Shown: one piece after another, positions 45,300-57,039 of the stretch
Numbering within the stretch: position 1 is the stretch's first letter
How the letters are laid out: each line of letters begins with the position of its first letter
Assembly: GCA_032158295.1 (NCBI GenBank)
Contig: CM063249.1
Span: 15,046,078-15,110,077, forward strand
Direction: 5' to 3'
Source: Pycnopodia helianthoides
Taxonomy: Eukaryota > Echinodermata > Asteroidea > Forcipulatida > Asteriidae
Length of the DNA stretch: 64,000 nucleotides
Position numbers and translations under genes: made by a program
The notes under the pieces: generated by a model
The model's database searches: none
Told to the model about the DNA's origin: nothing
Seen by the model: the letters and a program-made list of their open reading frames with translations, nothing else

Positions 45300-45395
45300 G
45301 GAACGTTCTGGGTCTAGAATAAGGGGGAACCTACGCCCTCAAGTCATGTAATGTTCACACTCGTCAAGTGTCATCCCTGATTGCATTCCATGACA
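45300..45395 (+). repeat. single-copy version of the minisatellite flank at 14.6 kb
   Basis: GGGTCTAGAATAAGGGGGAA, then C(C/T)ACGCCC, then CTCGTCAAGTGTCATCCCTG corresponds to the two ends of the array at 14636-15215 without the internal repeats. It looks like the unexpanded form of the same repeat. Confidence 0.65.
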
Positions 45396-46370
45396 TATAT
45401 TTATATTTTTGCCATACACTATGCCGCTAAAACAGCTTTGGTAGATTTTAATACCAAAACATCTGTATATAGACAGAGTGATTTAGAGCATAAATAAATG
45501 ATCAGTAATGCAAGGAAAGCAAATGTTAAATTTAATCTGAAAGTTCGACTTGGTCTTATGGTTCTATTTCGAATTGTGTTGCCTCTTTCAAGAAAACGTT
45601 CGCATACATCTTTAAGATGTTTAATTTTCTCATTGTGAATACAACATGTGCCTGAAACAACACGCGAATCCTTGCACACTGCAACCTTTGACCTTTCCCG
45701 TGAAAAAACTAATACGAGCTGTGTTGTGGATTGTGTTAAAACTGAAATTAAAAATAGAAGAAGCTGCGGATGCAATCGATTGTCTTTCGTGACGTTTGTG
45801 TTAATAATGGCGACTAACATGCTTATGCTATTTAATCAACGCTCTTCGAATTTTACTGGCCCACCTGTTTTGTTTCGTTTCGTTTTGTTTTCACAATGTT
45901 TCATGTGGTGACAACTCATTAAGCTATTTCCGGCCCTTTTCCGTTAAAAGCTAATAGGAAAAAAAGTGGGCTGTGAACAATTCAAAATGACAAGCCATAG
46001 TCGAAAGTTTTTCTCGTTAATGCGTTATACTTACCCCCCCCCTTCTTATTTTTATTAGTATGATTTTTTTATCAAATATATATATTCATGAAATCAGACC
46101 GATTCTAGCACTGGCCGTCTTGTACTATTTTGGTATCTAGGCATATGTCTGTTTTATATACGAGGTATGTTATGTTCAAAGAATCAATAATGAGAACGTT
46201 TCAATGTCTAAGGCTGGTAAAAGGCCGCGTAACCTCTTAGTCTTTTTTTAAAGGTATTACGTCAGGGTTTTTTTTAAATATATTTTTGAGTCGGTTAATT
46301 TATTCCCATCTTCAGTTTTTTCTCACACCATGCAACCAACCTGAAATTTTATCAAATCCGGTTGGCACGT

Positions 46371-46748
46371 TTAAAGGAACATTACAGAATTGGTTTTTGC
46401 TAACGAAACAGTTGCTGGCAGTGTAAGCACTTTATATAATCCACCATATACATAAACTGACAAACCTGTAGAAGTTTGAGATTGATCGGCCATCTGGGTC
46501 ACGAGAAAATAGTGCAAAACCGATTACAAATTTGCATGTGTTATACAATGCATGAATAAAACGCTCATGAGCGATAAACTCCAATCGGAAATTAGTTTGA
46601 TTTATTTCTCATCAAATATGGCAATTCAGCCAGAAATATTTCTAGGGATGTTTTTCTTACTATCATCATCATTAGACCGTGTAAGTTTTATGTAAATCTG
46701 TGATCAAAAGTATATTTTACAATTACCAATTCTGTAACGTGCCTTTAA
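46371..46748. mobile_element. TTAA-flanked MITE (family 2), copy 2
   Basis: TTAAAGGAACATTACAGAA ... TTCTGTAACGTGCCTTTAA, 378 bp, with an internal 30-40 bp segment (TTTCTTACTATCATCATC) absent from copy 1. Confidence 0.85.
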
Positions 46749-47203
46749 GGGAGAACTACGAACGAACGGTTTATATGTTGTGAGACACTTGGTGCACGTG
46801 CATATCCGTGCTTATTTCAATTGCTGCAATCGAGGAAAAAAGGCAACGACAATTTGGGGGTTCTTCAAATGCTTTATAATTATTTCCTGTACTTTGATAT
46901 AGTTCAGACTAAACTAATTCTCTGGAAGAACTTTATAATCAATGCGCTTTCAGATTGAAACTAATCAATCATTTTCCCCCAGTAATTACCAACCCATGTC
47001 TTTCAAACTTTAAATGACCGCAAAGCGTCTCCATGCTTTTCAAAGGACTGGACGATTTATCTTTCCTTTAAGTAAAATTTTAGATAATAATTGTCCAACG
47101 GTATTTGCAACACTTGTTGGATATTGCCAATGATGAGTAAACACCCTTTAAAATTAACGATTTTTCGATGAAAACCGGATAAACTCCTCCGTACTGCTAG
47201 ATT

Positions 47204-47400
47204 TTATTGCCAGCTGACCCGGAGAGCGTGCTTATTACACAGAGCTGTAACCCCCTCATGTAGTGTTCTTCGATCCCCGCTCTCGTTGATGAAGCACTCG
47301 TTTAGCATCGCACGCATGCCGTGTAACAGCGCGGCGCGCCCCCACCAGCTAAAGAGCCACGTACGCCTCGCGCTGTAGTAGTCCTCGGACTTTTCATGTA
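47204..47400 (-). CDS. possible orphan coding exon (terminal)
   Basis: On the minus strand an open frame of about 65 codons starts after a plausible acceptor (GTTGCCTCTAAG). It reads EDYYSARRTWLFSWWGRAAL, LHGMRAMLNECFINESG and RRTLHEGVTALCNKHAL, and ends at TAA (47206-47204). The stretch is far richer in CpG and GC than its surroundings, and its amino-acid composition is protein-like (aromatic and charged residues in alternation). I do not recognise a family. No partner exon was found, and a CpG-rich non-coding element is an equal alternative. Confidence 0.25.
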
Positions 47401-48424
47401 CTTAGAGGCAACACTCGCCCACCTACTTCACGCGTCTACATCGATAATATCACGACGTGAATTTATCTCTTGTTATTATTAACCACTCTCCCGCCAACGC
47501 AAATCATATTCCAGGTCTATTTTTAGCTCAATTTTCATTTCGTGTATTTGTTCAAGTGTGGAGGCCTACTGGGGGAAGGTATGGCCTTCCTGAATTGGCT
47601 TTATACCCTTTTCGCCAATCAATTAATATACGCTGGGGTCTACACTGTACACTATCAGCAGGGAGCATGTTTTTTGAACATCAAGGTCTCTGAATCCATC
47701 GTGTATACATTGGATAAGTACAAAATGTATTTCTTTACTTATTTTGCAGAAAAGGAAATGTACGCAAGAGATTTATATCTGCAATTTGTAAGCAAGTTTT
47801 GTGACAGTATGTCAATGTCATTATGGTTAAAATAATATATATCCGTGAACCCAAAAGCAAGTGGAACATTTTGATTGGTCGTGAAGTCGTGGGAACAAAT
47901 TTGTGGTCTTAAATGATTAAAAACCTGTGTGAGACCGGTTGACGTATAAACCTGTCCCATCAATCTCGTCCCAAAATGGGCAGCTCCTATCGCCTATTCT
48001 TGAACTGATAAGCCAAAAAGACCTTTCTTTTGTTGGTCAACAAACCCCTTGGTTGGTCAATGGAGAACCGAAAGTTAGCAAAACATTCAATCGTGGGTAC
48101 AGTTTTGTGACCAAATTCCACATTTCTGAAAACTTTCAATAGCACAAAAATACATCTTATGATTGATTGCTTTGTTTCCAACAAATTCAACACTGTAACA
48201 TTGTTACAAACTGTGGCTATCAGTTTTTGCTTTGCATTTATGGCTTCCCATAGTTTTCCAACCTTTGTTGGAAAAACTTGGGCTGTGACGTTGCAAGAGA
48301 AGGGTCTATGGGCAGCTCCTCACGTCTACTTGTACTGAAAGGGCTTGTCTAAAGTGACCTCAGCATGGTTGCGGCCATTGGCCCGTTGTCACAATGTCAG
48401 TGGCAGCATGTAAGAATTGGCCTT

Positions 48425-48735
48425 TAAAGGGAGTGTATAGACCATGTGAACGTTGTTTACAATAAGTGTGACCTTGTACATTTCTTGAGTATTCTGGCAG
48501 GCAAGATACTACACTGGTCCTATGGGAAAGTTGACATTTTGTGTCATAATTTCCACATAAAACCAAGAGTTATAAAAGTAAAAGCTGGACAAGTTTTTAG
48601 ATGTGCCCCCTTTCATCATATCAAAAGTTGATAAGAATTAGACAGTGCAATCTCCATAAAATATAAGATTTTATGCTTTCTTCCATTGAGCTGTGTACAA
48701 ATCGTGCCTGCAGAACATGTGATGTCACAGGTCAC
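48425..48735 (+). repeat. dispersed repeat, copies at 59965-60330 and 53060-53225
   Basis: Shares GGCAAGATACTACACTGGTC, CATAATTTCCACATAAA, GACAGTGCAATCTC, TTTCTTCCATTGAGCTGTG, AAATCGTGCCTGCAG and GTCACAGGTCACAT with the copy at 60 kb. Ends and class are not determined. Confidence 0.7.
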
Positions 48736-48737
48736 AT

Positions 48738-49120
48738 CGTCTATACTTTTGGTATTTACTCAAGAAATACATTACCATAAAAACTGACTTGGTAAGGAGC
48801 ACCTGAGACCTGAGTATAAAACATTTTGAGAAACGACTCCCTCTGAAGTAATATAGTTTTTGAGAAAGAGGTAATTTCTCACTTAAATATTTGAATCTGA
48901 GAAAGGCTTCAGGCATGAAGCCTTTTTCGGGCATTTAAAAGCACACAGTCATTGCAACAAGGGTGTTTTTTCTTTATTTTTTTTCTTGCAACTTCGATGA
49001 CAAATAATTGAGTCCAAATTTTTACAGGGTTGTTATTTTATGCATATGTTGGGATACACCAAGTGAGGATACTGGTCTTTGACATTTGCCCAAAGTATAT
49101 CCTGCCTGTAAAGCGATAAG
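48738..49120 (+). mobile_element. TTAA-type MITE relative (composite)
   Basis: ATACTTTTGGTATTTACTC, GACTTGGTAAGGAGCAC, GAGAAACGACTCCCT and TTTGAGAAAGAGG match the 7.8/42.1-kb element. The right half (GTTGGGATACACCAAGTGAG, ACTGGTCTTTGACA) resembles family 3. The TTAA borders are degraded. Confidence 0.55.
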
Positions 49121-49265
49121 GCCATAGACACCAACTTCACCGAAGACGTCAACGAACACGGCCTGATAAGTATAAAAACAAGAAAATTGTTCTCAGACAA
49201 AATGACGTGGCGGTATCAAAGTCGTATGAGGAGGATAGCTTGCAGTATGGATCGTAGGTGTCGCC

Positions 49266-49470
49266 AGTTGGGTCCAATTTCAAGGCGCTGCCTTCTGCTA
49301 GTTCCCTTGGCTTACGGTTGTCATTCTCCACTAACATGGTTAGTGCTGAATGTCTTTGCTTGCTGTGTGTCGCAGATGATGCTTAGTTACGTCAAAGTTA
49401 CGCCAAATTACCCTCCTATACCATGCTTACGTAGCTGCTGAACTGTCTGCTACGTAAATTGTGTGATGCG
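49266..49470 (+). mobile_element. MITE with GGGCCCAATTT ends, copy 4 (degraded)
   Basis: TTGGGTCCAATTTCAAGGCG, CTTACGGTTGTCATTCTCC and GCTTACG-type words resemble the family at 13.0 kb. The right terminal repeat is not recognisable. Confidence 0.45.
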
Positions 49471-50143
49471 TAAATTTTCGCTTACGTTATAAAAAATGCA
49501 TGCAACACAGTGCCCGACTGCTCTTTTCACCTGGACGTTCCGTAGTTTGGTCTATCATAGATTAGCAGAAAGTACTACCCAACCTCGATCATTTACGGAC
49601 TGTGTAATCGGGCGCGTAAGAGCCCTTTCGCGCCCGGATTAATGCCACTTTCCCGGGGCTATAACTCCCTCCCACACACACACCCTTAAAACTAGTTCTC
49701 ATTCCCACCGCACCAACGTTGTTTAGTAAAGTTCATACAAACAATGTTGGTCTACATTTTCTTGCAACAACACAGTTATGTCATGCAGCTCAACTTCGGC
49801 ATGTTTGTATGAGATACGAGTGTGGCCTATATCATTAGATTCTTCAATTTAATGAAACCGCTGCTCATTGATTTACGTTGAGAGGATGAGAAGAAATCTG
49901 GTTGGATTACACACATAAATTATGTCTACATTATGAGATTGGTTTCACTCGGGTAAACTTAGGTAAATTAGGTTCTGAAAATATTTTCCTTTTCTCTTTT
50001 TTTTTCTTTTTCCTTTTTTTAATTAATTTTTTCATCACACAATTGTGAAGTTTTTAGGAGACGGTGTTAAGCCATGATTGGGTTTGGTTAAATAGGGTGT
50101 GTTCTATGTTTTTTTGGTGTTGTTGTTTTGTTTGTTCTTCTGC

Positions 50144-50507
50144 TTAAAGGTATTATACAGGATTTGTAGAGCTGACAAAACAGTCACAAACAAAGTTCAT
50201 GTTTTGTGTGATTAACCATATACGTGAAATAACAAACCTGTGAAAATTTGAGCTCAATTGGTCATCGAGGTCACGAGAAAATAGTGAAAAAAGACCTTAT
50301 GTGTTTTCTGTTTTTCAAACATCGAGTTTATTATCGCGCGCGATAAAAAACTATTGTTTTATTAATTTCTCAGAAACGATAGCATTTTAGGCAGAAATAT
50401 TTTAAGGAACCCTTTCTACCATTACTTACTTTAAATCATGTAAGTTATGTGTGAATCTGTGAACATTTGTGGTTTTCGATCTTACCAATAGTGTACAGGG
50501 CCTTTAA
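50144..50507. mobile_element. TTAA-flanked MITE (family 3), full copy
   Basis: TTAAAGGTATTATACAGGAT ... CCAATAGTGTACAGGGCCTTTAA, 364 bp. Internal words are AAATAACAAACCTGTGAAA and GTCACGAGAAAATAGTG, and a GCGCGCGATAA palindrome lies near its middle. Confidence 0.85.
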
Positions 50508-50558
50508 AACCTAAAGCTTATCTTAGACGACATGTTTCTCCAAAACGCACAATAGACC

Positions 50559-50774
50559 ATACTCTAAAAAAGTTCCGGTCCGAAATGAGCCGGATTCCGG
50601 GTCCCAGGTGGCCTGACCCATTTCTGGGTCAGGCTGACCCGGAAGGTGGTGAAGAAATGGCAAGATAACTCGGAATCTGCGTCAGTTTGACCCATTGGAC
50701 CAATATTCCGGGTCATGCTGACCCACGGAACCCGGATTGGGTCTATTCTGATTGAGGATTTTTTTAGACTGTAG
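50559..50774. mobile_element. GGGTCA...TGACCC fold-back MITE, copy 1
   Basis: CATACTCTAAAAAAGTTCCG ... TTTTTTAGACTGTAG at the ends, inside repeated GGGTCAGGCTGACCCGG and CCGGGTCATGCTGACCC. Copies at 52621-52840, 55700-55865 and 57040-57322. Confidence 0.75.
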
Positions 50775-51239
50775 TAGTGATGATGTCACAGTTTTGTTTA
50801 CCACTTTGCAGGAGAATGGGAAACCATTGCGTCTCTGCACAACTGTTGGCAATGCAGTATAGACAAACCGTTACGTCACCAGGACAGGGGTCCATGTGGC
50901 GTTTTCTGGCAGGAAACGCTAATAAGGCCATCAGTGTATAATAGGGCATAATGTTGGCAAAGTAGAGGGCGCTCTTGTTGCACCGGGAATAACATGATTG
51001 CGTGCTGGCAACCCTCTTTAATCTAAAGTCATGTCTCCCCGTTCATTGATTTAATCCTCTCAAAATGACATTTACATCGAACACACTATTGCTATACACC
51101 GTCGGAAGGCTACCCAGGAAAAAAAAACACATCACCGTGTGTTTGTCCCACGGAGTTTATCATAATAATAAGACTATACAGCCCTTCATGGCATCCACGT
51201 GCATGTCCCAGACCACTCGTTGTAATTGACGCTTCTGAG

Positions 51240-51467
51240 TTTTTCCTCTCATTCCGTCGCGTGTCTTCCTTTGCGGACAATCCTCCCCCGCATTCGGAGA
51301 CATCCGGGGTAGTGACTGAACGTTGACGGATAAGACCGATCGCTCTCTCCATCAGATGGTTTTTCCCTATAGTGCCGTAAGGCGTTGTGTGCTTGCAGGA
51401 TTTATTAAGACGTAGTATAAGATTTGATAACTTAAAGAAGCCCTCCGGATATCATCAGTTGGGGAGG
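51240..51467 (+). promoter_or_regulatory. possible CpG-rich promoter and non-coding first exon
   Basis: A GC/CpG-richer segment (CCGTCGCGTG, CCCCCGCATTCGGAGACATCC, GACCGATCGC) ends in TTGGGGAG/GTAAGT, a consensus splice donor at 51467/51468. No ORF precedes it. It could be the first exon of a plus-strand gene, the nearest being the GPCR at 60.98 kb. The link is inference. Confidence 0.3.
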
Positions 51468-52424
51468 TAAGTTTAAACTGATTAGTCTGGAAGTTGCTTG
51501 TCTTATTCGTGGAACTCATTTCATTTTATGCATGTTCGGAAATGATTTGGTGACAGCTGAAGTCGACTTTATTACTGCAGTACCCCCTTTAGAAGAGTTG
51601 TTTTGCTCGAAGCGCAAAGGAATTTTTTTTTTGATTGCATGTATTTTCTCAATAAATCAAGCAGTTGTTGTATGATGGTTATGTCCAATAGTGGATGTGT
51701 TGGCTGACATCTAACAAAATTGAAACACCTGTTTCATTTTTCAAATACCACCTAACACAGGAATATCATATAATTGTTGTAAGGACGAAGGCTTCAATTT
51801 TTAAGAAACCTCAACATCAAAATGGATTTGATACTTTGCATACAGGCCTATAGGAGAAATTAAACAAATCTGACGTAAAGGTTTACGTACCTGCTTTAGT
51901 CTCTTGAAGATGGATGGTCCCGGCATTCTGATCGAAACGTCGGTTTATTACATCACTATAGGTTTAGAGAGAGTAATATTTCAGCGATGTAATCACCAAC
52001 CTTACTGTAGAACTTAAACATTTATGGAATCAAAAGGAAAGTCCCTTTCCCCCCCTTTTTTTTTTGAATATAGAGTAAACCATTTTTTATCCTACATCGT
52101 ACAATCAACCTGAGAACAATTATTTAAATTGATATTGTCTTAGTACAGTGTATGTTTTGCCAGTGATTTTGTAAAAGCTCGTGTCGGGCTCATTTCAATT
52201 GCAACAATCGAAGTAAGCTTTGTTGAATTCAAACGCTATTTTCTGGACTATGACAGTATTTCAGATGGAAGTGTTTATTTGGGGATCGTTACTGCGATCT
52301 TTGTAATCAGTGAGTTCAGATTAAAACCAATCAAACTTTTGTTTCTTTTACTAAAATACTGGTGCGAGATACCAAGAATATATACATTTTTTTAAAGGAA
52401 CAATTCAATAACAAGACAATGGCG

Positions 52425-52620
52425 ATTCGTGACCGAGTGGTCAAGCACACCGGACTTCAGCTTGAGTTTTCCGATCGGCAGAGCATGGGTTCGAGTCCCG
52501 GTCTTGACACTTGTGTTCTTAAGCAAGACACTTAACCATTAATTGTTTCGTCCTTCGGATGGGAGGCTAAAGCCGTTTGTCCCGTGTGTTGTGAATGCAC
52601 GTTTGAGAACCCTTTTATCA
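52425..52620 (+). mobile_element. tRNA-derived SINE (family C)
   Basis: GGCGATTCGTGACCGAGTGG (box A region), GGGTTCGAGTCCCGG (box B), then AAGCAAGACACTTAACCAT, CCTTCGGATGGGAGGCTAAA and GTTGTGAATGCACG. Serine/leucine-tRNA-like head with a long variable arm. Confidence 0.85.
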
Positions 52621-52840
52621 TACACTATAAAAACTCCGGGTCAAAATTGACCCGGTTCCGGGCTACAGGGGTCCTTACCCATTTCTGGGTTAGTCTGACC
52701 CGGAATTTGTGTCCAAAATTATCCAGAAATGGGCCAAACTGACGTAGAATCCAAGCTAAAAATCCCATTTTGTTACCAGTTTCCGGGTCAGGCTGACCCA
52801 GACATGGGCACAGTCAGGCCCCGGGGACCCGGAATTTGAG
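52621..52840. mobile_element. GGGTCA fold-back MITE, copy 2
   Basis: TACACTATAAAAACTCCGGG then AAAATTGACCCGG at the left, GGTCAGGCTGACCCAGACAT inside, and GGACCCGGAATTTGAG at the degraded right end. It abuts the SINE directly. Confidence 0.75.
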
Positions 52841-52914
52841 TAAAGAGAATGGTTGGCTCAGTGTTTCTGGCAGTAATGCTCCACCTGACCTTTTATTCCT
52901 TTCAGTTTTTTTAA

Positions 52915-53225
52915 ACATAATTTTGGGCTGAACAAAGAAAAATAGTCTAGACGGGACTTGAACCTGCGACCTCCGGATGAACGTGCCGGCGCTCCACCAA
53001 ACCCAAAGTTTTTAGTTTGTGTAGTTTACTAATAGATGACCACATGAAGTCAAATAATAGTTATAACAAGTTTTTAGATGTGTGTCCTTCCTTCATATCC
53101 CAAAACGTATACGTTGCAACTTTCACATTGTGAGATGTTTTCCGTGCTGTGTACAAGTTGTGCCTGCATGAATTGCAAGGTCCGTGTCTTTTTTGAAAAC
53201 TGTGACTTCAGGTTACAGAGGAGGC
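52915..53225 (-). mobile_element. SINE family B fragment followed by a dispersed-repeat fragment
   Basis: 52915-53010: complement of the family-B tail and box B (GGGCTGAACAAAGAAAAAT, GGGACTTGAACCTGCGACC), with the head truncated. 53060-53225: partial copy of the repeat at 48425 (AAGTTTTTAGATGTGTG, GTGCTGTGTACAAGTTGTG, CCTGCATG). Confidence 0.6.
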
Positions 53226-55082
53226 CAAAGCCGAAGGCATGCCACACACCGCCGGTTATAAGGGAATTGTTTCGGTAACTTCCGTCTCCATGGCAGTTGC
53301 ACACAAGTTTTGCATAGTTTAAATCAAAGTCTACATGCATGCAGAAGCTCGTGCAGAAAAAAAATGCAGTTTCAATAATTTGTTTTCTCTCTAGGAATGT
53401 CCCGAGTTGGATAATTTGTTGCGTAAATCTTTACCGAGCGAATTATAGCTTGATGCATTTATGGCGATCGGGTGGAGCCACCAACTTGTAAATTGCACGC
53501 GGTCCCGTAAGATTACGTCACGCATGATGTTCATCAAAGAGAGGGTATGAACAGTAGGAATGTTTCTATTTGCTCAAAGAATGACACCTGTTGTGACAAT
53601 TTTAATTAAATTTACACTCACGATTTTGCGTTAATCGCCTGGATTATTGTCGACATGACATTCTCCGGCAAGTGGTGTGTTCCTTTGCTTACCTTGTTGG
53701 CAGAACAATTATCAATTGTTGGTAAATAACACATGAAACGCTGGCGAGAATGTATGGTGAAGACTCGTTAAAACGAACACACGTTGAAACCATTTTGAGT
53801 TCCACATTGACAAAGATGTAGCCTGGGTAACGACGTAGACACATTTTTTACATTATTGTGATAAAACAACCGACAGACACCTGTTCAAATATATAATATA
53901 TATAAACTGTTATATTGTTCTTTATGTGCAATGATAAAAGTTGGTAGCGTGTTCGTTGTGTTACAAGGCCAAACTTACAACGGAACAAATTAACAAAATT
54001 TAATGAAAGTAATGAATGAACGTAAATAGGAGTCCAGGTTTAGAACAACAAAATATAAGACATTTAATGAGTATATACTCAGCGCTTCAAAATACACAAG
54101 CATAAGGGGAAATCCAATTAATTAAAAACAATGAGAATATAAATAAATACAATAAAAATAGGGTGGTGGTAACAGAACTCGTGATGGGGGAGAGGTATAC
54201 ATGTACCTCCTTTGAGACTCTAGGCTGGGGTTTTGGTAGTCGCTTGGCTGGTACGATTGATAAAAATAAGTGGCAAGCTACTCGGTTTATGAGCCTTTAT
54301 GTAGTAGTTTCAATGTTTTATACAAGGTTTCTATTTACTTGCGATGTAGAGGTATTTTTTACTTCCACGTCAGATTATCTTATGGTTTTTAGCTATAATA
54401 TTGTCTCCATTTCATTGATTGAAATTGTTCAATTTTAAACAAATTGCCTGAAATTAGCTTTGGTGAGTGCGAAGTATTTATGAAAGCAAATATGAAACAA
54501 AACACATCTTGTTAAGAACATCTGCTTTCACTAATTGTTCGAAGCCACAAACTCGCTCCTTTATTTGCCGTGTAGAATCATGCATATTATTGCCACGGAG
54601 GGTTTTTACATATTCAGTGCATTGTAGAATACTATACAGTGTGGATGTGCATCATTTAATGCCAATAAAAATCGTGTAGTAGGTCTTTATGGTAAAATAT
54701 CCACCATGGTTGGCATCAATCAAAAAGAAAGCGAAGTACACGCACATTATGTACGCTGTACAACACGAATCAATACTGCACTTCAAGGTAGACGGACAAC
54801 ACACAAAATGCATAAAAACACAAGCCAGTATGAAACACAACCCCGTTGGTATAGTCGTATTCGCGCAGATTCGTGACTAGGGCGGGATCGAACGGGATTT
54901 AGCCTGATTGAAGCCAGGTTGCCAATATTCACAAGGCTTGATGTGGGCATATAAATATTTTACTTAGGGGGGGGGGGTGTACTGACTGTTGTTACAATTC
55001 AGACGCGATCGCCTCGCCGCCAGGTGATTTTGTCAGCAATTTTCAATACCGGCAGGTTGGATGCGGTATAGAGAGGCGATCC
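53226..55082. other. no gene recognised
   Basis: AT-rich sequence. The ORFs 54163-54438, 54467-54679 and 54689-54880 have no domain or splice context. G run at about 54967-54977. Confidence 0.4.
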
Positions 55083-55441
55083 TTAAAGGGTGTGCACAAC
55101 ATCGGTAAGATTGAGCAAATTAATGTTCACAGATTTGCACATAACTTTACATGGTATGAAGATGGTCACATTGGAAAACTTTCCTCGAAAATAGTTTTGC
55201 TTGAAATGCTTTAGTTTTTAAGAAATGAGTAAAACAATTAGTTTTGATCTCGCATGTCCAAAACCCGATGCTTGAAAACAGTGAAAGCATAAATGGTTTT
55301 TTTTCCCCCACTATTTTCTGGTGACTCAGACGACCGATTGAGCTTAAACTTTCTCAAGTTTGTTCGTTCATGTATATGTTGGGTCACATAAAGTGCAGAT
55401 ACTGGTCTTTGACAATTACCAATATTATACACGTGCTTTAA
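55083..55441. mobile_element. TTAA-flanked MITE (family 3), inverted full copy
   Basis: TTAAAGGGTGTGCACAACAT ... ACCAATATTATACACGTGCTTTAA, 359 bp, in the opposite orientation to 30689. Confidence 0.85.
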
Positions 55442-55494
55442 TCACAATCGTTTCTTTCCAGCAGCCGCTTGAAACATTTTCATTTAACTGGCCT

Positions 55495-55690
55495 CTGGTA
55501 ACCGGAAATATTGGTGGTCTAGTTGGTGAAACATGTGCTCAGAATGGCAAAGGACGTGGGTTCCGAATCCACCGAGTAGGTTGTTGATATTTTTATCACA
55601 GGACTCGGGGAAGTACTGAGTATACAGTACCCTTTACATACATCGGTGTGTTCGTGTATATAGGTAAAAACCAAACTTCATTAAAAAGGT
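55495..55690 (+). mobile_element. tRNA-derived SINE (family A), plus orientation
   Basis: GGTGGTCTAGTTGGTGAAAC, box B GGGTTCCGAATCCACC with a one-base insertion, and the tail ACTCGGGGAAGTACTGAGTA with TTTACATACATCGGTGTG. Confidence 0.8.
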
Positions 55691-55699
55691 TCTTACAAT

Positions 55700-55865
55700 T
55701 TTTAACTGGGCCTATGTTTGACCCCAAATTTGAAATTGACGCAAAATCCTAGTCAAAATCCCATGTTTTAAACCGGTTTCCAGGTCAGTCCGACCTAGAA
55801 ATGGATAAGGGCCCCCTGGGACCTGGAAATGGGTCAATTCTGACCCGGGAGCTTTTAGAGTGTAG
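55700..55865. mobile_element. GGGTCA fold-back MITE, copy 3
   Basis: Right end intact (GGGTCAATTCTGACCCGGGA then CTTTTAGAGTGTAG). The left end is degraded next to the SINE. Confidence 0.7.
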
Positions 55866-57039
55866 GGTTAGGGTAAAGGTTTAGGTTTGTATAATGGCAT
55901 TGGCCACTCTACGTATGTAATTTTATATTCATAACGGAACGTGCCAGAATAAAACATCCTTGTCAGCAGAAACGTTTATTTGGCACATCGATCTTCTTTT
56001 CTTCCTAAGTATAGTAAGATAAACGTTCCGCAGATGAGCACCCTGCACGGTCGGTCTGCCCACTCCTGAAAAACAACAGGTTTCTCTCAGTGGTTTAAGT
56101 GTGTTATTCCAACAAACATGTTGGGTAACTCCACGGGTTCTGGGTGGTATTTTCTTAGGATTGAGTCTCAGATTGGATTCGAACATTATACGATGACTGC
56201 GTGGAGATTTACGGCGTGTAAATCGCGGCGTGCTTACGCCACCATGACATCTCGTGAGTTTTTGTGTCGCCTCGAATCGAGTGAATATAGTCACACTCTG
56301 TGTGCTTTTGTTTGTGGCGAAGCATCGTCGTGCCTCGCCTACACAAAACAGCTTTCCTTATCAAGTGGCGAGAGATAAGACGTTTTCTGTCTGGCTGCTT
56401 TTCCCATCAAGTTGATGTATTTCAGTTGATATTTTTACAGCCAAATAAACCACCGATGCTGTTCTTGAGTGAGATTCGATCTAAGTGCAGATGCTAGATT
56501 GTATAGCTTATGCAATGATTGCCAAGCGTGGGTGATTTCCAATTTAGAGGATTGTTTATGAAATATAATATGTGAATTGAAAAACGTTGGGTTGTTTTAG
56601 TATTGTCTGAGCGATTCAGTATATCAACATGAATAAATGATATCTTCCTTCTACCTAACAATGTTGTTTTCTTTTTATAAAACGCTGTTCAGATAAACTT
56701 GACGTTGTATTATAGTATACGTATTTAATTTTACGTAATTTTAAGCTGCTGCCTCCTTCAAGGACCCGACTATGTTTGATTTGGCGTCCCATCACCAATG
56801 ATTCACTCCACTGATTCGCTGATTCGTGCAAGGATCAGTTCGGATATATGCACGTGATATCTCCCTGTTGTGCCCGAGGCCTACCTATTGTTAAAGCTGC
56901 GTATTTTATTGTTGTGATTCACGTTTTTATTTCACTCCGTATTCATTGCGTATTTTTCGTACTGTGTAGCGTTGAATGTTCTAGAGAGAGAAACAATTTG
57001 GGAATGAAAAACCTTCACCCCCAATATACCGCTACAATA
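55866..57039. other. no gene recognised
   Basis: The opposite-strand ORFs 55929-56294 and 56118-56378 overlap and show no domain. A short hairpin-like GGCGTGTAAATCGCGGCGTG ... TTACGCC lies at 56212-56241. Confidence 0.35.

Noticed and set aside
45419..45911. 133-aa minus ORF with a hydrophobic segment and overlapping plus ORF
   Set aside because: No family recognised, no splice or promoter context, and both strands are open; insufficient support.
51901..51960. Hammerhead-like words (TTGAAGATGG ... CGAAACGTC) suggesting a Penelope-like element end
   Set aside because: The core is degenerate (no CTGATGA), stems cannot be assigned, and no reverse transcriptase is near; too weak to list.
55929..56378. 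121-aa minus and 86-aa plus ORFs
   Set aside because: Overlap each other on opposite strands with no recognisable domain.
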